DNA of 64,000 bases from Paenibacillus terrigena DSM 21567. GTDB lineage: Bacteria > Bacillota > Bacilli > Paenibacillales > Paenibacillaceae. The notes beneath the pieces are model-generated. The model was not told the origin of the DNA. It made no database searches and saw only the letters and a list, made by a program, of their open reading frames with translations. Where the stretch lies: positions 186,001-250,000 of the forward strand of contig NZ_KB895419.1 in NCBI RefSeq assembly GCF_000374845.1, given 5' to 3'. Position numbers and translations under genes: made by a program. Below are positions 25,832 to 34,445 of this stretch, piece after piece. Position 1 is the stretch's first letter, and each line of letters begins with the position of its first letter.

Positions 25832-26955
25832 AATCGATGTGGAAGATTGCCGTGCTTATCATCATAAGTTTATGCCTGCTTGTAGGTTGTGTGGGGACCA
25901 GTGTGCTAGAAAAGCTCGGTCTTAGTGTAGCGGTCGGGTTTGATGGGCTACCGAATAACAAACTCAATGTCACGTCCGTCATACTTAATCCCACAACAGA
26001 ATCCGCCAAAAAATCCAAAGTGATATCTACGATTGCGAATAGCTCTAAGGGTGCACGGATTAAAATCAATAGCATGATATCGCACAGCTCCGTCAGTGGG
26101 CAAATTCGTGTTGTTATATTTGATGATCAATTAGGTAAGGCAGGCGTTTCCGATGTGGTCGAAAATTTGACTCGAGATCCTTTTCTGGGTGACAGTATTT
26201 ATCTAGCCATGAGCAATGGATCGGCGCACGAATTATTATCGCATAACTATCCACAAATTCCGGATATCGGAACGCATTTGTATGAGATGATTCAACAGCA
26301 CATCGAGGATGATTGGGTTCCCTCGTGTACCGTTCAGGATTATCGTAGTGCGATGTACAGCATCGGCTCGGACGCTGTCCTTCCTATTCTTATGAAGAAA
26401 GATGATAGCGTTGAAATATCGGGACTCGTCCTCTTCCGAAATGATAAGGCTGTGGGTACCATCGGGCAAAGCGAGGGATATTTGCTCAAGCTGCTTCGAG
26501 GCAAACAGAAGGAATATTTACAAGAAATCGGGATTGACCGTATTGAATTAGAGCCGCATTTGGTGAGTCATAAGGGCGGAAAAGTACGTGTCGTAATTTC
26601 CAATATTGGGAGCAAGGTTCGTATCCGTCTTACTTCCATGAAGCCGCTCCAGTTCCAAGTTCACGTGCATATGAATGTAGAATTGCAGGAGATTACGGAC
26701 CGTTATGATTTCAGCAAAAATGAAGCGAAGAAACTTCTTGAGAAGAAGATCGGCGAAGAGCTGCAAAAAGAAACCGATCAACTGATCCAGAAGCTGCAGC
26801 GTATGAATTCGGATGCGGTCGGTTTCGGAAATGTATATCGGAGCAGTGTAAGGAATGCCCATCTCACACGAGACAAATGGGGAGAAAAATATCAAAAAGC
26901 GAAAATTCAAACCCAATTCCATGTGAATCTCATTCGTACGGGGACAATTGAATGA
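25828..26955 (+). CDS. gerAC: Spore germination lipoprotein, GerC subunit (ger operon 1)
   Basis: A 375-residue GerAC-family lipoprotein. The signal peptide ends in lipobox 'LLVGC' with Cys21. The usual 'CWD' after the lipid Cys in operons 2 and 3 is replaced by 'CVGTSVLEKLG', so this is a divergent member, like its GerA partner. The C-terminal third has the family core 'KAKIQTQFHVNLIRTG'. In known receptors the C subunit sits on the outer face of the spore inner membrane. It overlaps the B gene by four bases and ends at a strong bidirectional terminator. Confidence 0.9.
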   Translation: MKSMWKIAVLIIISLCLLVGCVGTSVLEKLGLSVAVGFDGLPNNKLNVTSVILNPTTESAKKSKVISTIANSSKGARIKINSMISHSSVSGQIRVVIFDDQLGKAGVSDVVENLTRDPFLGDSIYLAMSNGSAHELLSHNYPQIPDIGTHLYEMIQQHIEDDWVPSCTVQDYRSAMYSIGSDAVLPILMKKDDSVEISGLVLFRNDKAVGTIGQSEGYLLKLLRGKQKEYLQEIGIDRIELEPHLVSHKGGKVRVVISNIGSKVRIRLTSMKPLQFQVHVHMNVELQEITDRYDFSKNEAKKLLEKKIGEELQKETDQLIQKLQRMNSDAVGFGNVYRSSVRNAHLTRDKWGEKYQKAKIQTQFHVNLIRTGTIE

Positions 26956-26992
26956 AGCTGGAGTTCGTCTTACACAAAGCGTAACGACGCAA

Positions 26993-27033
26993 AAAAGACG
27001 ACATCCTTCCTTAACGAAGGGATGTCGTCTTTT
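26993..27033. terminator. Bidirectional terminator between ger operon 1 and the DUF3955 gene
   Basis: AAAAGACGACATCC (26993-27006) pairs perfectly with GGATGTCGTCTTTT (27020-27033). A-rich and T-rich flanks let it act for both converging transcripts. Confidence 0.92.
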
Positions 27034-27034
27034 G

Positions 27035-27250
27035 TTATCTTTGCCGTATCTTCTTCACCGTCGAGGTGATACCTGTGTACAGCAGAGCAATAATGCCGCT
27101 GAAGAAGAATAGATAACCGATTAGGATGAGAAAGAAAGGTTCATGCAATGTCCCGTCAGAATCGACACTAGACCCGATCATTGCATAGATTGCAAAGCAT
27201 AGAACGCTTAGAAGCAGGGGAGTGGAAGCAATCACAAATTTTCTTTTCAT
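27035..27250 (-). CDS. Small membrane protein, DUF3955-like
   Basis: A 71-residue protein with two hydrophobic helices (about 5-25 and 41-60) joined by 'GSSVDSDGTLHEPFF', and a basic C-terminus. The 'DGTLHEPFFLI' segment is what I associate with DUF3955, a family of short bacterial membrane proteins of unknown function. It is the last gene of a three-gene minus-strand unit with an XRE regulator and a DUF2975-like membrane protein. An AGGAGAT ribosome binding site lies before the ATG. Function unknown. Confidence 0.75.
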   Translation of the reverse strand: MKRKFVIASTPLLLSVLCFAIYAMIGSSVDSDGTLHEPFFLILIGYLFFFSGIIALLYTGITSTVKKIRQR

Positions 27251-27282
27251 GTGTAGATCTCCTTTTATACCGATCTCGTTGT

Positions 27283-27489
27283 TTAATCTCTTTTGTATTC
27301 CAGAATGTCACCGGGCTGACATTCCAGAACTTCACAGATTTTCTCTAAGGTTGAAAATTTAATCGCTTTTGCTTTCCCGGTTTTTAATATCGATACATTC
27401 GCCATCGTAATGCCAATCTTCTCGGATAACTCCGTGACGCTCATTTTTCGGCGGGCCAGCATAATATCAAGATTAACTATAATGGACAT
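27283..27489 (-). CDS. Small XRE-family regulator, YozG-like
   Basis: A 68-residue Cro/C1-type helix-turn-helix protein: 'LDIMLARRKMSVTELSEKIGITMANVSILKTGKA' in pieces, then 'FSTLEKICEVLECQPGDILEY', which is the typical end of this short subfamily. Such regulators are usually encoded directly beside a DUF2975 membrane protein, as here (10-base gap to the preceding gene). Autoregulation through the dyad upstream of the DUF2975 gene is likely but unproven. Confidence 0.88.
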   Translation of the reverse strand: MSIIVNLDIMLARRKMSVTELSEKIGITMANVSILKTGKAKAIKFSTLEKICEVLECQPGDILEYKRD

Positions 27490-27499
27490 CGTTCGTACC

Positions 27500-27979
27500 T
27501 CATATCGTTAATTCGTTATCTTCTTGGATTTCACTCGCTTTGCGAACGAGATGAGAGAGCATGGATGTAAATACCGCGATGATGACCGCGCAGAAAATCA
27601 TGAGTAGTATAAACGTGAACATGTAAACGTGAAAGCTTGAGCGGATGACTAGATACAATAATGCACTGACATACAGTACGCATTCCACCATCGCTAGGAT
27701 GCTGATCACTTTCAGTCGAGAGGCATTCGTATCGGTAAAAGTTTGGTCGGCACGAATATCCGAGCAGATGTTCCATCCGAGCAGCAGTGCAATAAAGAAA
27801 GGAATTCCTGTAATCCATAGAAAGGCGATAAATGGATGATAGAGCGCCTTCAGACGCTCGAAAGGCAATAGGAGTTCTTTTCCCAGTTCAGGTCCTAAAT
27901 AAATACATAACAACAATCCGAAGCATCCGCTAAACACGATAATCATTTTTAACCATTGAGATAATTCTTGCTGCTTCAT
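27500..27979 (-). CDS. DUF2975-family membrane protein
   Basis: A 159-residue protein with four hydrophobic helices and the family layout: helix 1 at about 10-28, helix 2 at about 47-66, a central polar 'ICSDIRADQTFTDTNASRLKVIS' segment (in pieces), then helices 3 and 4 and a charged tail. DUF2975 proteins are of unknown function and commonly sit beside a small XRE regulator, as here. It is the first gene of the minus-strand unit. A strong AGGAGGT sequence precedes the ATG. Confidence 0.85.
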   Translation of the reverse strand: MKQQELSQWLKMIIVFSGCFGLLLCIYLGPELGKELLLPFERLKALYHPFIAFLWITGIPFFIALLLGWNICSDIRADQTFTDTNASRLKVISILAMVECVLYVSALLYLVIRSSFHVYMFTFILLMIFCAVIIAVFTSMLSHLVRKASEIQEDNELTI

Positions 27980-28050
27980 TGTAACCTCCTGTCTTCCGGT
28001 AACATTGATATTAATTCAACAATAATTATTAGTCAACAAATATTTATCGT

Positions 28051-28074
28051 ATAACAATAAATATTGATCGTTAT
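28051..28074. promoter_or_regulatory. Nested dyad between the DUF2975 unit and the VanR-like gene
   Basis: ATAAC (28051-28055) and GTTAT (28070-28074) flank the palindrome CAATA-AA-TATTG (28055-28066) in a very AT-rich divergent region. It could be the operator of the XRE regulator. Confidence 0.35.
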
Positions 28075-28117
28075 TCAAAAAAACAAACCGTAACAGCATC
28101 TCGATGTGATTCAACGT

Positions 28118-28147
28118 TTGGAAGTAAAGGAATGAATTTGATATAAT
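28118..28147 (+). promoter_or_regulatory. Candidate sigma-A promoter of the VanR/VanS-like pair
   Basis: TTGGAA (28118-28123), 18-base spacer and a perfect TATAAT (28142-28147), 36 bases before the response regulator start. Confidence 0.6.
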
Positions 28148-28183
28148 GGTGCAATTGTTAACTATACGCAGAGGATGGATATT

Positions 28184-28882
28184 ATGAAACAGATTACGGT
28201 TCTAATCGCAGATGATGAAGCAGAGATTGTTGATCTGATTTGCCTGCATTTAGAGAAAGAAGGGTATGCGATCATTAAGGCGTCCGACGGTCAAGAAGCA
28301 ATTCATGCGGTGCAAACTCATCATATTGATCTTGCGATATTGGATATCATGATGCCCAAACTAGATGGATACGAAGTCACCCGCCAAATTCGAGAACATA
28401 ATCCGATGCCGATCATCTTCGTAAGCGCCAAGGCAACCGATTTAGATAAAATCACGGGTCTTGTGCGAGGGGCGGATGATTATGTAACTAAGCCGTTCAA
28501 CCCGATGGAGCTGATCGCTCGCGTGAATGCACAGCTGAGACGTTTCAAGCATTTGAATCAACCAGCGCCCGTCGCCGGTTCAACCGTGCTGGAAGTTGGA
28601 GGTGTGATGATAAATCTGGATCAGCGTTCAGTCACGTTGTATGGCGAACCGATCGATTTAACACCCAAAGAATTCGATATTTTATATCTGCTCGCCAGTT
28701 ACCCCAAAAAGGTGTTTAGTGCGGAGAATATTTTCCAGCAAGTATGGGGTGAAGCTTACTATGAGAGCGGCAACACGGTCATGGTGCATATCCGGGGCTT
28801 GCGCAAAAAGCTGAAGGAAGATATGAACAAAAACAAATTGATCAAAACCGTGTGGGGGGTAGGGTACACGTTCAATGGGTAG
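28184..28882 (+). CDS. OmpR/VanR-like response regulator
   Basis: A 232-residue response regulator. The receiver domain has 'LIADDEAEIVDLI', phospho-acceptor Asp in 'LAILDIMMPKLDG', 'IFVSAKATD' and 'DDYVTKPFNP'. The C-terminal winged helix has 'LTPKEFDILYLLASYPKKVFSAENIF' in pieces and 'VHIRGLRKKL'. Overall it is close to the VanR/RegX branch. An in-frame ATG at 28175 exists, but GAGG at 28171-28174 is better spaced for 28184. It overlaps the kinase gene by eight bases. No vanHAX-type resistance genes are nearby. A sugar ABC operon begins 76 bases after the kinase, so this pair may regulate it. Confidence 0.9.
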   Translation: MKQITVLIADDEAEIVDLICLHLEKEGYAIIKASDGQEAIHAVQTHHIDLAILDIMMPKLDGYEVTRQIREHNPMPIIFVSAKATDLDKITGLVRGADDYVTKPFNPMELIARVNAQLRRFKHLNQPAPVAGSTVLEVGGVMINLDQRSVTLYGEPIDLTPKEFDILYLLASYPKKVFSAENIFQQVWGEAYYESGNTVMVHIRGLRKKLKEDMNKNKLIKTVWGVGYTFNG

Positions 28883-29975
28883 CATGTTAAGAAGTTTTCG
28901 CTCCAAAATGATCTTAATATTCGGTCTAAGTATGCTTTTAGCGGGAAGTATCATTTACGGCTTGTATAAAATACTTCAGCTCTATTATCATGCCCAAGTG
29001 AAATTTGAAGATTTTGAGACTAGAATTCGTTATTTTATCCGGGAAGTCGGCGATATCAATTTCTTCTTGATCTTTTTTATTCCCTTAGCAATTCTCTTTT
29101 TCTTCTTGCTGACGAAGCGTTATGCAACTTATTTCCGTGAAATATCCAATGGGATTCGAAATTTAGCCAATGGCGAATTCGAGAAACGTGTAACGGTATC
29201 GTCTCGTGATGAATTCGGGGATATTGCAGCAGATATTAACATCGCTGGTGAAAAATTGTTGGAAGCTGTCTCAAGAGGAGATTTTGCAGAGACCAGCAAA
29301 GATCAACTAGTGTTAAACTTGGCCCATGATCTACGTACACCATTAACTTCTGTCATTGGGTATTTGGATTATATTCTGAAGGACGAGCAATTGTCGCAAG
29401 AGCAAGCGCGGCACTATACGAGCATTGCTTACGCCAAGTCTCAGCGTCTTGAGAGATTGATCGATGAATTGTTCGAGATTACGAGAATGAATCACGGCAT
29501 GGTGCAAATTGAGAAGAAACCAATCGATCTCGCCGCTCTACTGGAGCAGTTGTCCGAAGAATTATATCCGCTATTTGAGAAGAATAACTTGGTATCCCGC
29601 TTACAGGCATCATCGCAGTTAATGATTATGGGGGACGGAGACCTGCTCGCCCGCGTATTCGAGAATTTATTAACGAATGCGGTTCGTTATGGCAGTGACG
29701 GTAGATTCGTCGATATTCATGCATTCCCTGATGCAGGTGACATTGTGGTTCAAGTAATCAATTACGGAAACGCGATCTCACCGGAAGAACTACCGCATCT
29801 ATTCGAGATGTTCTACACCGGCGACAAATCACGGACGCATCATGAGGGCAGCACCGGTCTTGGTCTATTTATCTCGAAAAATATCGTATCACAGCATAAT
29901 GGCACGATCACGGCCGACAGCAGCATCATACGTACCATCTTTGAAGTGCGATTACCGCAAGCTGAAGTGAATTAA
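28875..29975 (+). CDS. VanS-like sensor histidine kinase
   Basis: A 366-residue kinase with two transmembrane helices (about 10-30 and 57-77) separated by a very short extracellular loop of about 25 residues. A HAMP domain follows, then the phospho-His box 'LAHDLRTPLTSVIGY' and an ATPase domain with 'NLLTNAVRYG' (N box) and 'GSTGLGLFISKNI' (G2 box). The tiny outside loop suggests that it senses the membrane or a partner protein rather than a free ligand, as in intramembrane-sensing kinases linked to ABC transporters. It is co-directional with the downstream ABC genes. Confidence 0.9.
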   Translation: MGSMLRSFRSKMILIFGLSMLLAGSIIYGLYKILQLYYHAQVKFEDFETRIRYFIREVGDINFFLIFFIPLAILFFFLLTKRYATYFREISNGIRNLANGEFEKRVTVSSRDEFGDIAADINIAGEKLLEAVSRGDFAETSKDQLVLNLAHDLRTPLTSVIGYLDYILKDEQLSQEQARHYTSIAYAKSQRLERLIDELFEITRMNHGMVQIEKKPIDLAALLEQLSEELYPLFEKNNLVSRLQASSQLMIMGDGDLLARVFENLLTNAVRYGSDGRFVDIHAFPDAGDIVVQVINYGNAISPEELPHLFEMFYTGDKSRTHHEGSTGLGLFISKNIVSQHNGTITADSSIIRTIFEVRLPQAEVN

Positions 29976-30050
29976 GGAAAATTTAATGATTACCCCATTT
30001 CTTTTTAAAATGTTTCACCTATCCTTGTCGTAGTAGGGAGGGGAACACGG

Positions 30051-30965
30051 ATGAAAAAGAAATGGGGTTTTTGGCTTGCATACATAAGAAAGTTCAACTT
30101 GGATAAATGGATTCGTAGTGATTCTGCAGCTGCCTGGATGTTCCTTGCGCCTAGCTTGATTGGGTTCGCTATGTTTTATCTGATCCCGTTCGCTATGGGT
30201 GTCGGGTACTCTATGATGGATAGCACGATCAATGGCCAATTCGTCGGCTTGGATAATTATCAAGTACTGCTGGCAAGCGACTCCTTTCGCAAAGCCGCGT
30301 CCAATACCTTCTGGTTCACCGTAGTAACGGTTCCGGTGATCATCGCAATTTCACTCGGATTAGCCATGCTATTAAATCAGAACATCTACATTCGCAATGC
30401 CCTAAGAACGGCATATGTATTGCCGCTTGTGGTTCCCGTCGCATCCATTGTTGTGATCTGGCAGATCCTGTTTGATTGGAATGGCTCGCTCAATGCATTG
30501 CTTCACGATTTTGGCTTCGGACGTATCGATTGGATGAAGACAAGCGCTGCGAGATATGTTGTGATCGCCGTGTATTTATGGAAGAACGTCGGGTATAACA
30601 TTATTTTATTCTTGGCAGGACTTCAGCAAATCCCTAAAGATTACTACGAAACCGCTGACTTGGAAGGGGCGGGGCGTCTTCGGCAGTTCAAGAGCATCAC
30701 GTTGGTCTATTTAACATCGACGATGTTCTTCGTCATCATCATGTCCATCATCAATTCGTTCAAGGTATTCCGGGAAACGTACCTGATTGCAGGTGATTAT
30801 CCCCATGACAGCATTTATATACTTCAGCATTATATGAACAATACGTTCATGTCGCTCGACATTCAGAAGTTAACGGCAGCGGCAACCATGATGGTAGGGT
30901 GCATATTGATCATCGTCATCCTATTGTTTGCGCTTGAACGAAGGTTCCGACAGTTTATGGAATAG
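30051..30965 (+). CDS. Sugar ABC transporter permease, MalF/MsmF type
   Basis: A 304-residue permease of the CUT1 (carbohydrate uptake 1) class with six helices. The first helix follows 'AAWMFLAPSLIGFAMFYLIP', and the conserved EAA loop reads 'YYETADLEGAGRLRQFKSIT' across two segments. It forms the inner-membrane pore with the next gene product. The N-terminus is slightly long. GGGAGGGG is upstream. No ATPase gene is in the operon, so a shared MsmX/UgpC-type ATPase elsewhere is expected. Confidence 0.92.
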   Translation: MKKKWGFWLAYIRKFNLDKWIRSDSAAAWMFLAPSLIGFAMFYLIPFAMGVGYSMMDSTINGQFVGLDNYQVLLASDSFRKAASNTFWFTVVTVPVIIAISLGLAMLLNQNIYIRNALRTAYVLPLVVPVASIVVIWQILFDWNGSLNALLHDFGFGRIDWMKTSAARYVVIAVYLWKNVGYNIILFLAGLQQIPKDYYETADLEGAGRLRQFKSITLVYLTSTMFFVIIMSIINSFKVFRETYLIAGDYPHDSIYILQHYMNNTFMSLDIQKLTAAATMMVGCILIIVILLFALERRFRQFME

Positions 30966-30980
30966 CAGGAGGTAAACCAA

Positions 30981-31841
30981 GTGCAAAAAACGAATGTAGG
31001 GTCAAAAATAGCATTAACAGGTTTGATGTCGATCATCGCGCTATCCTTGCTGTTTCCAATCGTGATTACTTTCACAAATTCCTTGACTTCAGCGAGTGAA
31101 ATCAGCATGAATTACGACGCAATCGGGAAGATGAACACATCGGAATTCGTCAATCTGAAGCTGCTGCCAGATGTTGTGACTTTCGAGCAATATCATAAAG
31201 TTTTAGTTGACAGTCCTAGATTTCTCATGATGTTCTGGAACTCCGTATATATGGTTGTACCGATCATTGCAGGGCAGACACTGGTGGCAGCGTTCGCTGC
31301 ATATGCGTTCTCCAAGCTGCAATTCCGCGGAAGGGACCCGTTGTTTCTTGTGTATGTATTGACGATGCTTATGCCGTTCCAAGTGACGCTCGTGCCTAAT
31401 TATATTATGGCGGATCGTTTGGGACTGATGAATACATCAAGCGCAATTATATTACCTGGTATTTTCGCAGCATTCGGCGTGTTTATGCTTAGACAGTTCA
31501 CGATGAATATTCCCTATGCCTATATCGAAGCAGCCAAAATGGATGGTGCCGGTCACATTCGAATTTTCTGCAGGATTATTATCCCGATGATTCAGCCAGG
31601 AGTCGCAGCCCTTATCGTTCTATTATTCGTCGATTACTGGAATATGGTGGAACAACCGCTGATTTTCTTGGATGAACCGTTCAAGATGCCACTGTCCGTC
31701 TTTCTATCGAGAATTAATCAGGAAGAGAAAGGCGTTGCATTCGCAGCATCCATGCTCTACATGACACCCATGGTGCTGTTATTTCTATATGCGGAATCTT
31801 ACTTTATCGAAGGCATTCAACTGTCCGGTATTAAAGGGTAG
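30981..31841 (+). CDS. Sugar ABC transporter permease, MalG/MsmG type
   Basis: A 286-residue second CUT1 permease. It starts with GTG at 30981, fixed by AGGAGGT at 30968-30974. The EAA loop reads 'YIEAAKMDGAGHIRIFCRII', and the last helix ends 'YFIEGIQLSGIKG', a typical MalG-like C-terminus. There is an insertion between the first helix and the core ('FVNLKLLPDVVTFEQYHKV'), usual for this class. It pairs with the upstream permease. Confidence 0.92.
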   Translation: MQKTNVGSKIALTGLMSIIALSLLFPIVITFTNSLTSASEISMNYDAIGKMNTSEFVNLKLLPDVVTFEQYHKVLVDSPRFLMMFWNSVYMVVPIIAGQTLVAAFAAYAFSKLQFRGRDPLFLVYVLTMLMPFQVTLVPNYIMADRLGLMNTSSAIILPGIFAAFGVFMLRQFTMNIPYAYIEAAKMDGAGHIRIFCRIIIPMIQPGVAALIVLLFVDYWNMVEQPLIFLDEPFKMPLSVFLSRINQEEKGVAFAASMLYMTPMVLLFLYAESYFIEGIQLSGIKG

Positions 31842-31866
31842 TTGGTACGGTTAGGAGGCAAACGGA

Positions 31867-33027
31867 ATGGGGTCAATAGAGGAATTAAATCAACGCAAAC
31901 GCAATCGGAAGATTCGAATGATCTTCATTATTTTTATGGCAGCGCTCTTGATATTTACCATTTATAGCAACACGCTGCAATCTCTGACGCTGCCGAAAGT
32001 AAGAGCGGAGAAAGCGATTCTAGGGAGTATCGAGCATTCGCTCGAGGGGAGCAGTGTGTTGCAACCGCTGGCGGAAGCGAAGCTCTTGAATCCTGCTGGC
32101 TGGAAAGTAACGGCTATTGCGGTCAAAGAAGGAGATCGAGTGAAGAAAGGACAGTCCCTAATCACTTATGACAGCAAATCAGCGGAACAAGAACTGAAAG
32201 ACGAGGAAGCACAATTAGCCAAGCTTAAGTTCGACCTGCAGAACAGCCAAGACCAATTTATTGCTTACGCAACGGATGGCGACGAAGCGAAGGTTCGCAG
32301 CACTAGACGCGATATCGAAATGCGCAGAATCGATCTTGGTGTACAGGAGAGGAAGATTCATTCGCTGCAAGACAAGCTCGAGAATAACAATAAGCTGACC
32401 GCGCCTTTCGACGGTGTCGTCACGAAATTGAACGCCGTTGAAGGGATCGCATCGATGGGAGAACCAGATGTTCAAGTTGCGAATAACCTTCGCGGATTTC
32501 GAATGGAGTTCATGATCGATTCCTCGCTCATGACCAGCCTAGGGATCACGTTGAAGGAGAAAGTACCGATTGAGATCCGACCCGACGCTAGTCAGCAAGT
32601 CAGAACTATCGAGGGAACGGTCTACGACATCGCTGATGCAGCACCTCGAATAGACACGTCATCAAATCAAGAGACGAAGACGCCAGCAGTGGTCGCACAG
32701 AAAATCATTCGTGTGCAAGTGATCGATCCTCAGCTGAAGGGAGGTGAACAGGCGTTCATCAAACTGACAAAACGCTCAGCACAAGAGGGTTTAGTCCTCT
32801 CGAATGAGGCGATTCATCAGGATCGAGAGGGTCAATATATTTACCGGATAGAACAGAAGAAGGGTGCACTTGGCAATGAATTTATTGTTCGTAAGACCAA
32901 GATCCAATCCAGTGAAGCCAATGACAAGGAAACCCTGCTTGTGTCATTTGATTTTGATATGAATGATCTGATCATTCTCGAGAGTACGGAGCCGTTACAG
33001 AACGGCAATCGCGTTCGACTGCAATAA
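31867..33027 (+). CDS. Membrane-fusion (HlyD/RND adaptor-like) protein inside a sugar ABC operon
   Basis: A 386-residue protein anchored by one N-terminal helix ('IFIIFMAALLIFTIYS'). It has the HlyD/MacA plan: a half lipoyl domain ('PAGWKVTAIAVKEGDRVKKGQSLITYDS' in pieces), a ~70-residue coiled-coil hairpin ('EQELKDEEAQLAKLKFDL' to 'IHSLQDKLENN'), the second lipoyl half ('LTAPFDGVVTKLNAVEG') and a beta-barrel region. Such adaptors normally bridge an exporter to the cell envelope. Here it lies between CUT1 permeases and their binding protein, with 25- and 31-base gaps, and no exporter is nearby. It may tether or gate the importer or link to the VanS-like kinase; its role in this setting is unknown. 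Confidence 0.8.
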   Translation: MGSIEELNQRKRNRKIRMIFIIFMAALLIFTIYSNTLQSLTLPKVRAEKAILGSIEHSLEGSSVLQPLAEAKLLNPAGWKVTAIAVKEGDRVKKGQSLITYDSKSAEQELKDEEAQLAKLKFDLQNSQDQFIAYATDGDEAKVRSTRRDIEMRRIDLGVQERKIHSLQDKLENNNKLTAPFDGVVTKLNAVEGIASMGEPDVQVANNLRGFRMEFMIDSSLMTSLGITLKEKVPIEIRPDASQQVRTIEGTVYDIADAAPRIDTSSNQETKTPAVVAQKIIRVQVIDPQLKGGEQAFIKLTKRSAQEGLVLSNEAIHQDREGQYIYRIEQKKGALGNEFIVRKTKIQSSEANDKETLLVSFDFDMNDLIILESTEPLQNGNRVRLQ

Positions 33028-33058
33028 CATTGAGCTAGGAGAAGAGAGGAATCATACG

Positions 33059-34375
33059 ATGAAAAAACAAATGCTGATAGGCATGATGTGTATCTTAATC
33101 GCGGCGACGACCGCTTGCGGTAGTGGAGATGGCTCCAGCAAGAATACGGCTAGTAAAGAGAAACGAAAGAGCAATGACGGCAAGACGATTGTTACCCTGA
33201 GTTCACTCACGGTCAATCCTTACTTCGAGGCGTTAGAGAAGAAATTCGAACAGAAGTATCCGGATATCGACTTACAAATTCAAGCTTATCTTGGCATCGA
33301 TGAGGAAATGACGGAATCATCAGCTGAAAAGTATCTTAAACAGACGAATTCAGCGATGTTATCGGGGGAAGGCGCAGACATCTTTGAAATGAGCTATTTG
33401 CCGGTCGAGAAATATGTGACTAAAAATATGCTTGTCAATATGAGCGATAGGTTAGAAGCCGATAAAACGTTGAAAAAAAGCGATCTGAACATGAATGTGT
33501 TGAACGGAATGAAAACGGATGGAGGCTTGTATTCCGTTCCGAGTTCATTTTTCGTCGGTACGTTTGTCGGAGATGGAGATGCACTTGCGAAGACAGTCAA
33601 GGTGGACGAGAAGAACTGGACTTGGACACAGTTCGAGGATGTGGCGCGCAAGTTCAAGGCGAGCAGCCAAGGGGATCGATTCGCCCTGGCGAGTTACGCG
33701 CCGGAACGATTCTTGCAAATCTTGGTTAAGAATAATAACGCTGATTTCATAGATGCCGAGAATCATCAGGCTAAATTCGATTCACCGTTATTCGTGCAAA
33801 GCTTGGAACAAATAAAAAAGATGTATGACGAAAAAATCATGTCGGCCAACCAAAGCAAGCCGAGCAACCAATTGTTCTACCACACCTATTTATACTCACC
33901 TTTGGATGTGGTTGAAGGGGCATTCCGATTCTATGCGAATCCGAAATTGCTGCCTACGCCGCATACGAAGGAAGATGAAGCTGGTACGACCTTCTTAATA
34001 CCGAACCAACTCGGGATTTCAGCCAATTCACCGGTTAAAGATGAAGCGTGGAAGTTCATTGCTTTCCTTATGTCGGAAGAAGCGCAATCCTTGAATGAAA
34101 GAGAAGGCTTCTCTCTTCTCACATCCGTCAATGAACAGACGCTTCAAGACATCGAGAAGCGCGTTAAAAAAGGTGAGATCACAACGAAAATGACGGATCG
34201 CCACTTCGATGAACTGAAGCAGCTCATTCAATCTGCGAGCAGCTTGGCTAAGGCGGACGATAAGATGTTATCCATTATTGAAGAAGAATCTAAATCGTAT
34301 TTCAGCGGTCAGAAGTCGGCGGAAGAAGTGGCAAAGCTGATTCAGAATCGTGTAACGACGTATATAAATGAATAG
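33059..34375 (+). CDS. Extracellular sugar-binding lipoprotein (CUT1 type)
   Basis: A 438-residue family 1 solute-binding protein. The lipoprotein signal ends in 'ATTAC' with Cys20, followed by a Gly/Ser-rich linker. Typical features are 'VNPYFEALEKKFEQKYPDIDLQIQ' in pieces, 'DIFEMSYLPVEKYV', and 'KDEAWKFIAFLMSEEAQSLN', the C-terminal clamp of sugar-binding proteins. It is the last gene of the operon with two permeases and the membrane-fusion protein, and is followed by a terminator. Its sugar cannot be told. Confidence 0.9.
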   Translation: MKKQMLIGMMCILIAATTACGSGDGSSKNTASKEKRKSNDGKTIVTLSSLTVNPYFEALEKKFEQKYPDIDLQIQAYLGIDEEMTESSAEKYLKQTNSAMLSGEGADIFEMSYLPVEKYVTKNMLVNMSDRLEADKTLKKSDLNMNVLNGMKTDGGLYSVPSSFFVGTFVGDGDALAKTVKVDEKNWTWTQFEDVARKFKASSQGDRFALASYAPERFLQILVKNNNADFIDAENHQAKFDSPLFVQSLEQIKKMYDEKIMSANQSKPSNQLFYHTYLYSPLDVVEGAFRFYANPKLLPTPHTKEDEAGTTFLIPNQLGISANSPVKDEAWKFIAFLMSEEAQSLNEREGFSLLTSVNEQTLQDIEKRVKKGEITTKMTDRHFDELKQLIQSASSLAKADDKMLSIIEEESKSYFSGQKSAEEVAKLIQNRVTTYINE

Positions 34376-34408
34376 TTGGGCAACAGTTGAAAATGGATGT
34401 TGAGTGTG

Positions 34409-34440
34409 ATGGATCTACTGCGATGCGGTGGGTCCATTTT
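34409..34440 (+). terminator. Terminator after the sugar ABC operon
   Basis: ATGGATC (34409-34415) pairs with GGTCCAT (34431-34437) around an inner ACTGC/GCGGT stem, followed by TTTATTT. Confidence 0.75.
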
Positions 34441-34445
34441 ATTTA

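Noticed and set aside
28184-29975. Vancomycin resistance locus
   Set aside because: The regulator pair is VanR/VanS-like in sequence, but no vanH, vanA or vanX-type gene is nearby; sugar ABC genes follow instead.
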